Assembly (NCBI GenBank): GCA_025934485.1
Contig: JAICXX010000006.1
Span: 17,972 to 81,971, forward strand
Reading direction: 5' to 3'
Source of the DNA: Chitinophagaceae bacterium
GTDB lineage: Bacteria > Bacteroidota > Bacteroidia > Chitinophagales > Chitinophagaceae
DNA: 64,000 bases
Below, one piece after another: positions 48,663 through 58,517 of the stretch (positions are counted from its first letter, which is position 1; the number at the start of each line of letters is the position of its first letter). The position numbers and the translations under genes are program-made. Below the pieces are notes generated by a model. It searched no databases, was not told where the DNA came from, and saw only the letters and a program-made list of their open reading frames with translations.

Positions 48663-49772
48663 ATGGGCTATCTCAAAAAGCTGGGTATTTGTCTGCTCAC
48701 GGGCGTGACTGTCGTCATTGTATTGCAACGGATCGGTTATCGGCTAAGCTGGGAATGGGCAGGCCATCGTTATCCGCCGCCGGTGTTCACGATCGCCGGG
48801 GGTCTGCTGTTCCTGCTGGCCGCGATCGTGGCCAGTGCGGTCTGGCAGCGGAAAGGGGGTGCGGGCCGCGAGCGGAAAGGCGGTGCGGGCTTTCTTGCCA
48901 CGTCGGCGGTATGGCAGGGCATCTTAGCGGGTTTTATCGGCCTGGACCTGGCGACGTTCGGCTGGCAGAAATTGTTCCATCAACAATTCGTGGTACCCAT
49001 CGGGGGGCTGGATGAACCCTTCAGCAGCTTCTCGCGTGAGGATCTCACCTGGGCCTATTTCCATGCTTCTTATGCGTTCACGTGTGTGATCGCCGTGTGC
49101 CAGATCGCGGGTTCGTTCCTGCTGTTCTTCCGGCGGACCAGGCTTTTTGGCGCCATCTTTTTATTGCCGGTGATGATCAATATCACATTGATCGACGTCT
49201 TTTATGGTTTTGAAGCGGGCGTTACGGGGCATGCGGTCATCCTGCTCATAGGGATCGTGTATCTTATCCTGGTGCATTACCGGCGGCTCGCCAAGTTCTT
49301 TTTCCCGCGCGAGGGGGCGACAGGGCGTCGTATGCGTGGCGGCCTTGCACTACCCATAGCGCTGGTGGTCGTAGCGCCGATGCTGCTGATGGTATCGTTC
49401 GGTTCACCCGATCACAATCCGCGGCTAACGGGTAAGTATAATGTACAGCGGCTTCTTGTCAATGGTGTCGCCGTCATGGCGGGTTCCTGCCAGGACAGTG
49501 TGCTGACGACCGTGATCTTTGATCTGAACAACGACATGGTCCTTGAATTCAACGGCCTGCAGCGGCGATGGATCGGCAGCTACCGGTTTGACCGGGCTAC
49601 CGGGGACCTGGTGGCGTTCTGGCGCTTTCCGGCTGCGGCTCGGGATACGCTGGTCGCAAGGCTCGAACCTGATCATCCCGGCGCCTTGCAGCTCACGGGT
49701 TCGCTCGGGAAAGCTTCTCTTCAGGCGCTGTTAGTGAAGAGCGCGCCGCCAGCAGCAGGGCCACAAAGGTGA
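48663..49772 (+). CDS. DoxX-like multi-pass membrane protein
   Basis: Multiple TMs; DLATFGWQKLFHQQFVVPIGGLDEPFSSFSREDLTWAYFHASYAFTCVIAVCQIAGSFLLFFRRTRLFGAIFLLPVMINI. Confidence 0.65.
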   Translation: MGYLKKLGICLLTGVTVVIVLQRIGYRLSWEWAGHRYPPPVFTIAGGLLFLLAAIVASAVWQRKGGAGRERKGGAGFLATSAVWQGILAGFIGLDLATFGWQKLFHQQFVVPIGGLDEPFSSFSREDLTWAYFHASYAFTCVIAVCQIAGSFLLFFRRTRLFGAIFLLPVMINITLIDVFYGFEAGVTGHAVILLIGIVYLILVHYRRLAKFFFPREGATGRRMRGGLALPIALVVVAPMLLMVSFGSPDHNPRLTGKYNVQRLLVNGVAVMAGSCQDSVLTTVIFDLNNDMVLEFNGLQRRWIGSYRFDRATGDLVAFWRFPAAARDTLVARLEPDHPGALQLTGSLGKASLQALLVKSAPPAAGPQR

Positions 49773-51000
49773 CCGCTGAGGCGATAATGAGATAATAGCC
49801 TACGGCCGAAAGACCATAGCTCTTGGCCAGGGTGATAGCCAGATAGGGCGTCAGCGACGCGCCGATGATGCCCGCCAGGTTAAAGGCCAGCGAGGAGCCG
49901 GTGTAGCGCACCGCGGCAGGGAATATCTCGGAAAGCGCCGTGCCCAGCGGACCATAGGTGAGTCCCATCAGGAACATCCCCACTCCCAGGAAGACACCGG
50001 TCAACACGAGATTGCCGCTGACGAACAAGGGAGCAAAGACCAGTCCGAACACGAGGATCAACGCCGTTGCCAGCATCAGGATATTCATGCGCCCGTATTT
50101 ATCGGCCAGCCCGGCAGAAAGCAGGATACCAAGGGCGAAGAACAACATCGAGATCATGAGCAGGATCTCAAAGGTGGGTTTGGAATAATGCAGTACCGAG
50201 GTACCCCAGCTCAGGGCAAAGACCGTCATCAGATAGAACAGCAGAAAGGTGGTAATGGCAGCCGCCGTTCCCAAAACGATTGCCCGGGTGTGTTTGACGA
50301 ATACATCGGCCACGGGGACCTTAACCCGTTGATCCTGCTCCATCACCTTCAGGAAGTCGGGCGTCTCCGTGATCTTCAACCGGACATAGAGTCCGACAAA
50401 CACGAGAATGGCGCTGGCGATAAAAGGAATACGCCAGCCAAAGTCAAAGAATTGTTTATCGGTGAGGACATTGCCGAGGATAAGAAAAGTGCCGAGGGAC
50501 AGAACGAAGCCGAGTGGTGCTCCCAGTTGCGGGAACATGCCATACCAGGCCTTTTTGCCTTCCGGCGCATTCTCCATCGCCAGCAGGACGGCGCCGCCCC
50601 ATTCGCCGCCAAGACCCAGTCCCTGGCCAAACCGGAACAAGGCCAGCAGGGCAGGGGCGAGAATGCCGATCTGATGATAGGTAGGTAGAAGCCCTATCGC
50701 CACGGTAGAAGGGCCCATGGTCATCAAGGCCGCTACGAGGGTGGCTTTCCGACCCTTTCGGTCGCCAAAATGGCCGAATATCGCGGCGCCCAGCGGACGG
50801 GCGAAAAAAGCCAGGGCAAAGGTGGCGAGGGAATTCAAGGTGGAGGAAGTCGGGTCGCTTGCCGGGAAGAACAATTTGGGGAAGACCAATACTGCCGCGT
50901 TGGCGTAGATATAAAAGTCAAAGAATTCTATCGTAGTGCCTGCCAGACTAGCTAAAAGGATGCGCGAGGTGGAATTGCCGGTTCGTTGTGCCTGATTCAT
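49693..51000 (-). CDS. MFS transporter, metabolite:H+ symporter (MHS)-like
   Basis: ILLASLAGTTIEFFDFYIYANAAVLVFPKLFFP, FARPLGAAIFGHFGDRKGRK, FGQGLGLGGEWGGAVLLAMENAP. Confidence 0.93.
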   Translation of the reverse strand: MNQAQRTGNSTSRILLASLAGTTIEFFDFYIYANAAVLVFPKLFFPASDPTSSTLNSLATFALAFFARPLGAAIFGHFGDRKGRKATLVAALMTMGPSTVAIGLLPTYHQIGILAPALLALFRFGQGLGLGGEWGGAVLLAMENAPEGKKAWYGMFPQLGAPLGFVLSLGTFLILGNVLTDKQFFDFGWRIPFIASAILVFVGLYVRLKITETPDFLKVMEQDQRVKVPVADVFVKHTRAIVLGTAAAITTFLLFYLMTVFALSWGTSVLHYSKPTFEILLMISMLFFALGILLSAGLADKYGRMNILMLATALILVFGLVFAPLFVSGNLVLTGVFLGVGMFLMGLTYGPLGTALSEIFPAAVRYTGSSLAFNLAGIIGASLTPYLAITLAKSYGLSAVGYYLIIASAVTFVALLLAARSSLTAPEEKLSRANP

Positions 51001-51174
51001 CCGTCAAACATATAACATTCCCGTGAATTTCCGGCGGTGCTGGCCGGGACATGATCCTTTGGCGGTGAGGACCGGGACATGGTCGTTCGGCGTGTCGTTC
51101 GGCGGCGAATCCGGTTGTCTGTTGAAAACCCGCTTGCTGCTTCCAAAAACAGGCGGAATTGGGTAAATTAGTAT

Positions 51175-52239
51175 ATGCGGGCGTTCGTCAATCATTTCGT
51201 GTTCAACAATGCCTGGGGATACCGGCTGGCAAGACATGCCTTTTTTTGGCTGTGCTACCTCGTGGTCTTCCAGGTGATGGACCTGCCCGATCATGGATTC
51301 AGGGCGATCGGGATGGCGCTGTGCTATCTACCGTTTAACCTACTCTTCGTCTACTTCGTGCTTTACCGGCTGGTGCCGCGGTTGCTGATGAAGTCCGCCT
51401 ATTGGCCCTTTTTCTTTTGGTATTGCGCCTGGGGGCTTGTATGTCTAACCATAAATTATTTCTGGAGCTACTTTGTTGTGCATCGCGACAGGCTGGTCGC
51501 CGGTGGTTTACCCACAACCGATGTGCTGCATACCATCACCGGCATCCTCGATGTCTCGGTTTTCACCATCGTGAATGTCATAGCGGCGCTGGGCATAGGC
51601 ATCACGCTATTTAAATTCTGGCGCCGCGAGGTCTGGCAGAAATTGCAGGTGCGCCAGGAAAAAACCAAGGCGGAGCTGGAGTTGCTCCGGGCAAAACTGC
51701 ATCCGCATTTCCTGTTCAATACCCTCAACAATCTCTATGCGTTGGTGATCGCACGATCCGATAAGGCGCCACAGATGCTGATGCGACTTAGCGCCATCCT
51801 GAGCTATGTATTGTACGAATGCCAGAGCGCCGAGGTCCCGCTGGAGCGCGAGATCAGCATCTGCAAAGATTACATCGAGCTGGAGCGGGAACGATATGGC
51901 GAGCGGCTCGACGTCTCTTTGGACTTTTCCGGACCCGTCGCCGGTAGGATGATCGCACCGATGCTGTTCCAGCCCTTTATCGAAAGTGCTTTTCTGCAAG
52001 GGGTGGCCGATCAGGAAGACAAGGTGTGGATGAGCATCGAGATGTCCGTGCTGCACAACCAGCTTTTTTTTAGAGTGATCAACAGCGCGGAGGCCGATGA
52101 GGACATCGTACCCGTGAGACCTGTCGCCGCCGGTGTCGAAAATGCCATCCGGCGGCTGGACCTGTTGTATCCCGACCGGTACAAGCTCAGCCGGGAAACA
52201 GCGGAGGGTGTCACCATCGTTTCGCTGACGATCGATTAA
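51175..52239 (+). CDS. LytS/YehU-like histidine kinase with degenerate ATP-binding boxes
   Basis: LHPHFLFNTLNNLYALVIARSDKAPQMLMRLSAILSYVLYECQ; N box FQPFIESAFLQG; G-box position VAAGVENAIRRLDLLYP. Confidence 0.88.
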   Translation: MRAFVNHFVFNNAWGYRLARHAFFWLCYLVVFQVMDLPDHGFRAIGMALCYLPFNLLFVYFVLYRLVPRLLMKSAYWPFFFWYCAWGLVCLTINYFWSYFVVHRDRLVAGGLPTTDVLHTITGILDVSVFTIVNVIAALGIGITLFKFWRREVWQKLQVRQEKTKAELELLRAKLHPHFLFNTLNNLYALVIARSDKAPQMLMRLSAILSYVLYECQSAEVPLEREISICKDYIELERERYGERLDVSLDFSGPVAGRMIAPMLFQPFIESAFLQGVADQEDKVWMSIEMSVLHNQLFFRVINSAEADEDIVPVRPVAAGVENAIRRLDLLYPDRYKLSRETAEGVTIVSLTID

Positions 52240-52240
52240 C

Positions 52241-53380
52241 ATGAACAAGATCATTCATAGTAACCAATGGCGTTATCGCTTTTACCGGCACGGCCTTTTC
52301 TGGCTGATGTTCCTGGTGAGTTATTCTTTTCTCGCTGTAGACGAGTATATGGGTCCCTTCGATGGACTACAGCTGGCGGTCCGCTGGATGCCCTTCTGTA
52401 TGGTGAATGCCTATGTGACGGTTTATTGGCTGGTGGACCGATACCTGCTGCGATCGAAATACCGCAGCTTTCTGCTGATGTCGTGCGTTTGGTTCGCGGT
52501 GCTGATCATCCTTTCTTTCCTGACGCATCTTTACCTGGCCTATCCCTATTGCTGGCCCGAAGGGCCGCGCCCCAGCTTCCGGCAGGCGTTACCGGAGTTC
52601 TTCGACATCTATCCCATCTTTGTCAACGAGGTTGTCGCGGGTTTTGCGGTTTTTCTCCACCTCTATAGATACTGGCGGGTGGAGCTGCTGCAAAAGCTGC
52701 AGCTGAAACAGGAAAAGACCGACGCGGAGCTGGAACTGCTCAAAGCACAGCTGCATCCACATTTTTTATTCAACACGCTGAACAATCTCTATACGCTTAT
52801 CCTCGAAAGATCGCCGCGGGCGCCGGGAATGCTGCTGCGGCTGTCCGCCATACTAAGCCATGTCCTCAACGAATGCCAGGACGCCCAGGTGCTCTTGAAG
52901 AAGGAGATCGCCTTCTGCCAGGATTATATCGATCTGGAAAAAGAGCGGTATGGCGACCGGCTGGATATCGTGACCGAATTCTCCGGTGACATCGGGGACA
53001 AACTGATCACGCCCATGCTGTTCCAGCCCTTTATCGAGAATGCCTTCAAACATGGCGCTGCGCAGCAGCTGGGAAAGGTATGGATCAACATTCAGTTGAC
53101 CGTCGATGATCGCCGGCTGCTGTTCAGGGTGGTCAATAGCGCCGACCTTCAAGTGCAGTCGCACTGCTCAGGCGGTATCGGCGTGGCCAATATCGAACGG
53201 CGGCTGCAGCTGATCTATCCCGACCGGCATCAACTCATCCGCAAGCAGGAAGAAGGGATGCATGCGATCTCGCTGACGATCGATCTGGCCACACCGGCGG
53301 ATAGCCGCCGGTATCGGGCGAAGAAACAGTCCAGGCTGGTGGCCATCCGGGGTAGAAAAAAACTTTCCGCCGCCTTGTAA
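52241..53380 (+). CDS. LytS/YehU-like sensor histidine kinase (intact motifs)
   Basis: LHPHFLFNTLNNLYTLILERSPRAPGMLLRLSAILSHVLNECQ; N box FQPFIENAFKHG; G box SGGIGVANIERRLQLIYP. Confidence 0.92.
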   Translation: MNKIIHSNQWRYRFYRHGLFWLMFLVSYSFLAVDEYMGPFDGLQLAVRWMPFCMVNAYVTVYWLVDRYLLRSKYRSFLLMSCVWFAVLIILSFLTHLYLAYPYCWPEGPRPSFRQALPEFFDIYPIFVNEVVAGFAVFLHLYRYWRVELLQKLQLKQEKTDAELELLKAQLHPHFLFNTLNNLYTLILERSPRAPGMLLRLSAILSHVLNECQDAQVLLKKEIAFCQDYIDLEKERYGDRLDIVTEFSGDIGDKLITPMLFQPFIENAFKHGAAQQLGKVWINIQLTVDDRRLLFRVVNSADLQVQSHCSGGIGVANIERRLQLIYPDRHQLIRKQEEGMHAISLTIDLATPADSRRYRAKKQSRLVAIRGRKKLSAAL

Positions 53381-53434
53381 CCATTGGCGATTTTGACAGT
53401 ACTATCAGGTAGGTACAAACCAAATCCTCGCCAT

Positions 53435-55810
53435 ATGCTCCGCAACTCACTCAGAACAGCCTTCCGCAGTCTCTGGAAACACCGTGCATTCGGTTTCCTC
53501 AACATCGCCGGGCTCTCCATCGGCATCACCTGCGCCGCCTTCATCCTGCTCTGGGTGGAGGATGAGCTCACTTTCGATCACAATTTTGCCCAACACAACT
53601 ACATCTACCGGATCGTAGAGAACGAAAGATCGGACCAGGGCATCAGCACGTCTTTGGATATCCCCGGAGAAGTGGCCAGTGCGGTAAGAGCCGAGATACC
53701 GGGCATAAAGAACAGCGGCCGGATCAGCTGGCGCATGGACGAGCTGGCGGTTATCGGTGACAAAAGGATAAAAACAAACGGCCTCTATGCAGACCCCTCC
53801 TGGATATCCATGTTCACGCTGAACTTCCTTCAGGGCGATGCCGCCACTGCCCTCAACCAACCACATGCGGTGGTCATCAGCCAATCCCTGGCCCGCTCCT
53901 GTTTCGGCGACCAGGACCCGATGGGGAGGGCGATCAACATGGACGCGGGTGAGGCCTATTCCGTCGATGGCCTCTACAAAGTCACGGGCGTCTACGCCGA
54001 CCTGCCTGATAACTGCAGCTTCCATTGCCAATGGATCTCCCCCTATACCACATGGGAGGATGCCAATACCTGGCTAAAAGGCTGGACGAATCCAATGGCC
54101 GAGACCTATGTGCAGCTCGACCCTTCCGCCTCACCGGCCGCCATCGACAAACAGCTGACCCATTACCTCGCCCGAAAGGTGAGCGGCCAAAAGAATACGC
54201 TTGCGATGTGGAGCATGAACGACTGGCATCTTCGCGACAAATTCGAGAACGGTGTGCCGACGGATAGTGCTATCCGTTATGTTCGTTTGTTCTCGCTGAT
54301 CGCCGCCGCCATCCTGCTTATCGCCTGTATCAACTTTATGAACCTCTCCACCGCCCGCTCTGAAAAACGGGCCAGGGAAGTGGGCGTACTCAAAGTAGTG
54401 GGCGCCGGGCGGAACAACCTTATTGGCAAATTCATGAGCGAGGCTTTGCTCCTTTCCCTGCTGTCCGTTGGGCTCGCGATAGCCCTTCTGTATCTGTTTC
54501 TTCCGGCCTACAACAGCCTGGTGAACAAACAGCTTCATATCCACCTTTTACAGCCCCGCCATCTGTTGAGCTTGCTGGCTATTACCCTCGTCACCGGTCT
54601 CGCGGCAGGTAGCTATCCGGCCTTCTATCTTTCGTCCTTCAATCCGGTGCATGTACTAAAGGGATTGCGCATAAAGACCAGCGGCGGCGCAGCCGTTATC
54701 CGGAAAGGACTCGTCATTACCCAGTTCACCGCTTCCATCGCCCTGATCATCGGCACCGTGATCATCTACCAGCAGGTGCAACATATCAAAGACCGCGATC
54801 TTGGCTATAGCCGTAACAATCTTGTGTATATAGACATACATGGGAATATGAAGGAGCACTTCGAAGCGCTCAAAGACAAGCTCCTCGCCACCGGCTATGT
54901 TGAAAATGCGGCGGTAAGTCTGCACGATGCCCTACATGTATACAGCTCGGGTACCGGGGCGGCCTGGCAGGGGAAAGACCCCAACAGCGTCATCCCCATT
55001 CATTACAATCGTGTAAGCCCCGAATATCTTTCCACCATGCACATGAAACTCATCAGCGGCAGGGACTTCTATTCCACACCGGGGATGGACAGCGTCAGTG
55101 TGATCATCAACGAAAGCCTGGCCAAACTCATGGGCAAGGAAGGAAGGGTAGGCGGCATTTTTACGCAGGGCACCGCGGATAACCATATAGTGGGCGTCAT
55201 GCACGATGTAGTATTCAATGATGTCTATGGCGCAAGCGCCCCGCTGGTTCTTTCCTGCTCGCCAATGAATGCCACCGTGATGGCCCTTCGGTTCAAGCCG
55301 AATGTCGATCTGTCGCAGGCGCTCGCTAAAACAGCCGCGGTAGTCACCGCTGCCAGTCCCGACCAGCCCTTCACCTACAGATTTGCCGACGAAGAGTTCA
55401 ACTGGCTATTCGTTAACGAAACGCTCATCGGTAAGCTGGCCGGCATCTTCGCGGTCCTGGCTGTTCTCATTTCCTGTTTAGGTCTGTTTGGCCTTGCTGC
55501 CTATACGGCGGAGCGCCGGGTAAAAGAGATCGGCATCCGCAAGGTGCTCGGAGCCTCCGTGCGGGGTCTCATGGGCCTTTTGCTAAAAGAATTCGTTCAG
55601 TTGGTAACCATCTCCTGTATCATCGCATTTCCCCTGGCGTTTTGGGTACTCCATGGCTGGCTCGAGAATTATCAGTACCGGACACGGGTCCACTGGTGGG
55701 TCTTTGGCCTCGCCGGCGCACTGGCGCTGGCTATCGCTATACTCACCGTGAGCTTCCAGGCGGTGCGCGCGGCCCTCGCGAATCCGATAAAGGCGCTGCG
55801 GAGTGAATGA
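53435..55810 (+). CDS. MacB/FtsX-like ABC transporter permease (no adjacent ATPase)
   Basis: MLRNSLRTAFRSLWKHRAFGFLNIAGLSIGITCAAFILLWVEDELTFD; FtsX-like KRAREVGVLKVVGAGRNNLIGKFMSEALLLSLLSVG and RRVKEIGIRKVLGASVRGLMGLLLKEF. Confidence 0.92.
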   Translation: MLRNSLRTAFRSLWKHRAFGFLNIAGLSIGITCAAFILLWVEDELTFDHNFAQHNYIYRIVENERSDQGISTSLDIPGEVASAVRAEIPGIKNSGRISWRMDELAVIGDKRIKTNGLYADPSWISMFTLNFLQGDAATALNQPHAVVISQSLARSCFGDQDPMGRAINMDAGEAYSVDGLYKVTGVYADLPDNCSFHCQWISPYTTWEDANTWLKGWTNPMAETYVQLDPSASPAAIDKQLTHYLARKVSGQKNTLAMWSMNDWHLRDKFENGVPTDSAIRYVRLFSLIAAAILLIACINFMNLSTARSEKRAREVGVLKVVGAGRNNLIGKFMSEALLLSLLSVGLAIALLYLFLPAYNSLVNKQLHIHLLQPRHLLSLLAITLVTGLAAGSYPAFYLSSFNPVHVLKGLRIKTSGGAAVIRKGLVITQFTASIALIIGTVIIYQQVQHIKDRDLGYSRNNLVYIDIHGNMKEHFEALKDKLLATGYVENAAVSLHDALHVYSSGTGAAWQGKDPNSVIPIHYNRVSPEYLSTMHMKLISGRDFYSTPGMDSVSVIINESLAKLMGKEGRVGGIFTQGTADNHIVGVMHDVVFNDVYGASAPLVLSCSPMNATVMALRFKPNVDLSQALAKTAAVVTAASPDQPFTYRFADEEFNWLFVNETLIGKLAGIFAVLAVLISCLGLFGLAAYTAERRVKEIGIRKVLGASVRGLMGLLLKEFVQLVTISCIIAFPLAFWVLHGWLENYQYRTRVHWWVFGLAGALALAIAILTVSFQAVRAALANPIKALRSE

Positions 55811-55864
55811 GGCGCGGGCGTCGACGAGGCACAGAATTTGAGGGCAGTTTTTAGAAACAACTTT

Positions 55865-56530
55865 ATGAAAAAGACATTGGCGATTGTGATAATGGGCCTT
55901 CTCACGGCCGGAGGACAAGTTTATGGACAGAACTTTCAATGGGGTGTCAAAGGAGGCGGTAATCTAAGTACATTCATGGGGAGCGGCAACCAATATTATA
56001 GCTCCTTTTCTATGCAAGCCGGCTGGAACGCGGGTATATTCACGAATTTCTTTTTGGGCAGTCACTTTGCGATAGCGCCCGAGCTATTGTTCACAAGGGA
56101 AGGCGCCAAAATAAATACCACCTCGTCCCAAAATACGGTAAGCGTGGGTACCAACAGCAGCCACTTCAGGGTGGATTACCTCAGCCTGCCCGTGATGGCC
56201 AAATTCAGGTTCGACGGCGGATTTTTCATTGAAACCGGCCCCGAATTCAGCATCAACATTAGCAACTCGCACTGGCAAGATCAAAGTGTCCGGGATCTCA
56301 CCAACAACGCAGAGTTTGGATGGGGCGCCGGTGTAGGTTATCAAAGCCCGATAGGCCTTGGCATCGGTTTGCGGTACAATCTGGGGATCAGCAAGGTCGA
56401 CAACACCAGCCAGGCAGGCTGGAACGATGTGAGTCTCCGCAACAGCGGGTTTATGCTGGATTTGTTCTGGGCCTTTTTCAACAATAAAAACTTATCGCAA
56501 TCGGGGCAATCCGGCCAACCGGGGCAATAA
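55865..56530 (+). CDS. Outer-membrane beta-barrel (PorT-like) protein
   Basis: Signal peptide; WGVKGGGNLSTFMGSGNQYYSSF, YLSLPVMAKFRFDGGFFIETGPEFSI. Confidence 0.87.
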   Translation: MKKTLAIVIMGLLTAGGQVYGQNFQWGVKGGGNLSTFMGSGNQYYSSFSMQAGWNAGIFTNFFLGSHFAIAPELLFTREGAKINTTSSQNTVSVGTNSSHFRVDYLSLPVMAKFRFDGGFFIETGPEFSINISNSHWQDQSVRDLTNNAEFGWGAGVGYQSPIGLGIGLRYNLGISKVDNTSQAGWNDVSLRNSGFMLDLFWAFFNNKNLSQSGQSGQPGQ

Positions 56531-56571
56531 CCAGGCCTGCGGCGGACTGGGTAAAAAACTCTACCCTTTGA

Positions 56572-57984
56572 TCAATACTTAACGATCGACGTCGTTTGCT
56601 TCGAGCCCGATACATAGCCGATCGTGACGAAATACATACCCGCGGGCAGGGAGCTCATGTCGATGCTCTTTCCTGCAACAAGGCCGGTGTATCGGCTCAT
56701 TTCCCTGCCGTCGGCAGCGGTAACGATCACCGATTGTACGGCGCTGCCATTGCCGGTGATGAATAACCTGTTCCTCACCGGATTCGGAAAGAGCTTTGCC
56801 GCCGACGGGACGTCGATGTATACTGTTTTTACCGGCGAATAGACGGCGTTCCCAGCCGCATTGACCTCCTTGATCCGGTAATAATTATTTCCGGCGGCAG
56901 CGCTGGGATCGCTGTAAGCATACGTGGTATGGTCATCGCCCGTCGCCATGACCATGGCGATATCCTGCCACGTGGCACCATCCCTGCTGGATTCTGCGTC
57001 AAAAAAGCTGGAGTTTGCACCAGCCGCCGCATTCCATTGCAATTGGGCTCCCGTACTCGCGGATGTTGCGGTGAAGTCGGTTATCGATAAGGGAAGTATC
57101 GAATTAAGAGTAAGCAAGGAAACCCCGATCATAAAGCCGTCTCCCGATGTATTTCCGGATGGATTTGGCCAGGTGGTTGCGCTACCGTCTCCCCGCATAT
57201 TCACATGGAAGGTCAGGCTCGAAATATTTGTGCCGTTGACGAGGACCGATCCGCTGGCGCCCCCCGATCCGGTGGTACCGCCGATGGTGGCGGCCGTGTT
57301 TAAGATCTGGGTGCCGGAGACGGCGAATTCCGTTGACCCCGAAAGACGCGTTAAGGTAAGCGATGGGGTGACCAGTGTAAATTCATTTGAAAATCCTAAT
57401 CCGCCGCCCACGCCTCCAAGTCCGATAAAATGGATCACCGGATTGGTGACCAGTGTATTAAAAGTGATGGTGAGATCAGCCATATAATAAGTGCCGGAGG
57501 AAGAAGCGCCTGCAGCGTATAATCCCATTACGGAAGTGAATATCTGGAGGCTATAGTTCGCGGTAATATCCATACCGGTGCCGGCGGTGATCGTACCGGC
57601 GGAAGTGAAATCTCCATTCACGGGCGCCGAATAATTCCCCATTGTATAATAGTAGTTGAGTCCGTTGATCGCTTTCTGGCCGAGGTTATTACCGCCGCCG
57701 AACACTACGGAAGCGCCTGTGCTGCTATAGGTGGCCGAAAGGGGATATTGCTGGTTGCTCAGGCTAAAGGTGACGGTTGTCGTGGGCGCCGTAAAGGCTA
57801 CGAAGCCATTACCCGAAGGGTTGTTGGTATTGTTCTCGAAGGTAACCGACTTAGCCGCGATCGATGGTCCTGAACCGGACGGTCCTCCAACGGACGCGAA
57901 TTCGAGCGTTGGGGTATACTGCGCCGACAAATTGCCAAGAGCGGCGAGCATTGCAACCAGGCAGGAAAGGATATACGTTTTCAT
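56572..57984 (-). CDS. Secreted protein with T9SS type A sorting domain
   Basis: MKTYILSCLVAMLAALGNLSAQ; C-terminal KLFPNPVRNRLFITGNGSAVQSVIVTAADGREMSRYTGLVAGKSIDMSSLPAGMYFVTIGYVSGSKQTTSIVKY. Confidence 0.9.
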   Translation of the reverse strand: MKTYILSCLVAMLAALGNLSAQYTPTLEFASVGGPSGSGPSIAAKSVTFENNTNNPSGNGFVAFTAPTTTVTFSLSNQQYPLSATYSSTGASVVFGGGNNLGQKAINGLNYYYTMGNYSAPVNGDFTSAGTITAGTGMDITANYSLQIFTSVMGLYAAGASSSGTYYMADLTITFNTLVTNPVIHFIGLGGVGGGLGFSNEFTLVTPSLTLTRLSGSTEFAVSGTQILNTAATIGGTTGSGGASGSVLVNGTNISSLTFHVNMRGDGSATTWPNPSGNTSGDGFMIGVSLLTLNSILPLSITDFTATSASTGAQLQWNAAAGANSSFFDAESSRDGATWQDIAMVMATGDDHTTYAYSDPSAAAGNNYYRIKEVNAAGNAVYSPVKTVYIDVPSAAKLFPNPVRNRLFITGNGSAVQSVIVTAADGREMSRYTGLVAGKSIDMSSLPAGMYFVTIGYVSGSKQTTSIVKY

Positions 57985-58065
57985 ACGATAGGGACATTGA
58001 GGGTATGGGTCTTGATAGTCGAGTGTTAAAGTACCATGAAGTTCATTTTCCGGGCATAGGAATAT

Positions 58066-58497
58066 TTGGAGAAGCATATAAATAAAATAAAACCCGCTCA
58101 TGGGAGCGGGCTTTTTAAGACAAAAAATGCGGAGCGTTGGTCTATTCCCAGCATTTTTTACGCAGACATCCGGATAGGGCTCCGGACTTTTATCGACTGT
58201 CTTGAATTCACCATGGGTCACGACGAGCTGAATACCGACAACCCTTTTTGTGTGGTCAACAAAGACGGCCTGAGCATCATGCTTTTTCAGCATGCGGAGT
58301 ACGCCGAAAAAGAACATCCGGAGATCCGGCTCGTGACCAACAATATCGACGAGGTCTTCGCCAGCGTCGCCGGCAAATTCCCGGAGCTGTTGCACCCCAA
58401 TCTTAAGGAAGTTACGCTGCGGCCCTGGGGCGCTAAGGAATTTGCGATGCTGGATGGACAAATAGGGATAAGGATGCAACAATGGGAGAACGCCTGA
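58066..58497 (+). CDS. VOC/glyoxalase-like protein; start uncertain (TTG at 58066)
   Basis: SIPSIFYADIRIGLRTFIDCLEFTMGHDELNTDNPFCVVNKDGLSIMLFQ; PWGAKEFAMLDGQIGIRMQQ. Confidence 0.65.
   Translation: MEKHINKIKPAHGSGLFKTKNAERWSIPSIFYADIRIGLRTFIDCLEFTMGHDELNTDNPFCVVNKDGLSIMLFQHAEYAEKEHPEIRLVTNNIDEVFASVAGKFPELLHPNLKEVTLRPWGAKEFAMLDGQIGIRMQQWENA
58093..58116. terminator. Bidirectional rho-independent terminator
   Basis: aaCCCGCTC-atgg-GAGCGGGcttttt with A/T-rich upstream flank. Confidence 0.8.
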
Positions 58498-58517
58498 CTA
58501 AAAACGCAAAAAATGTC

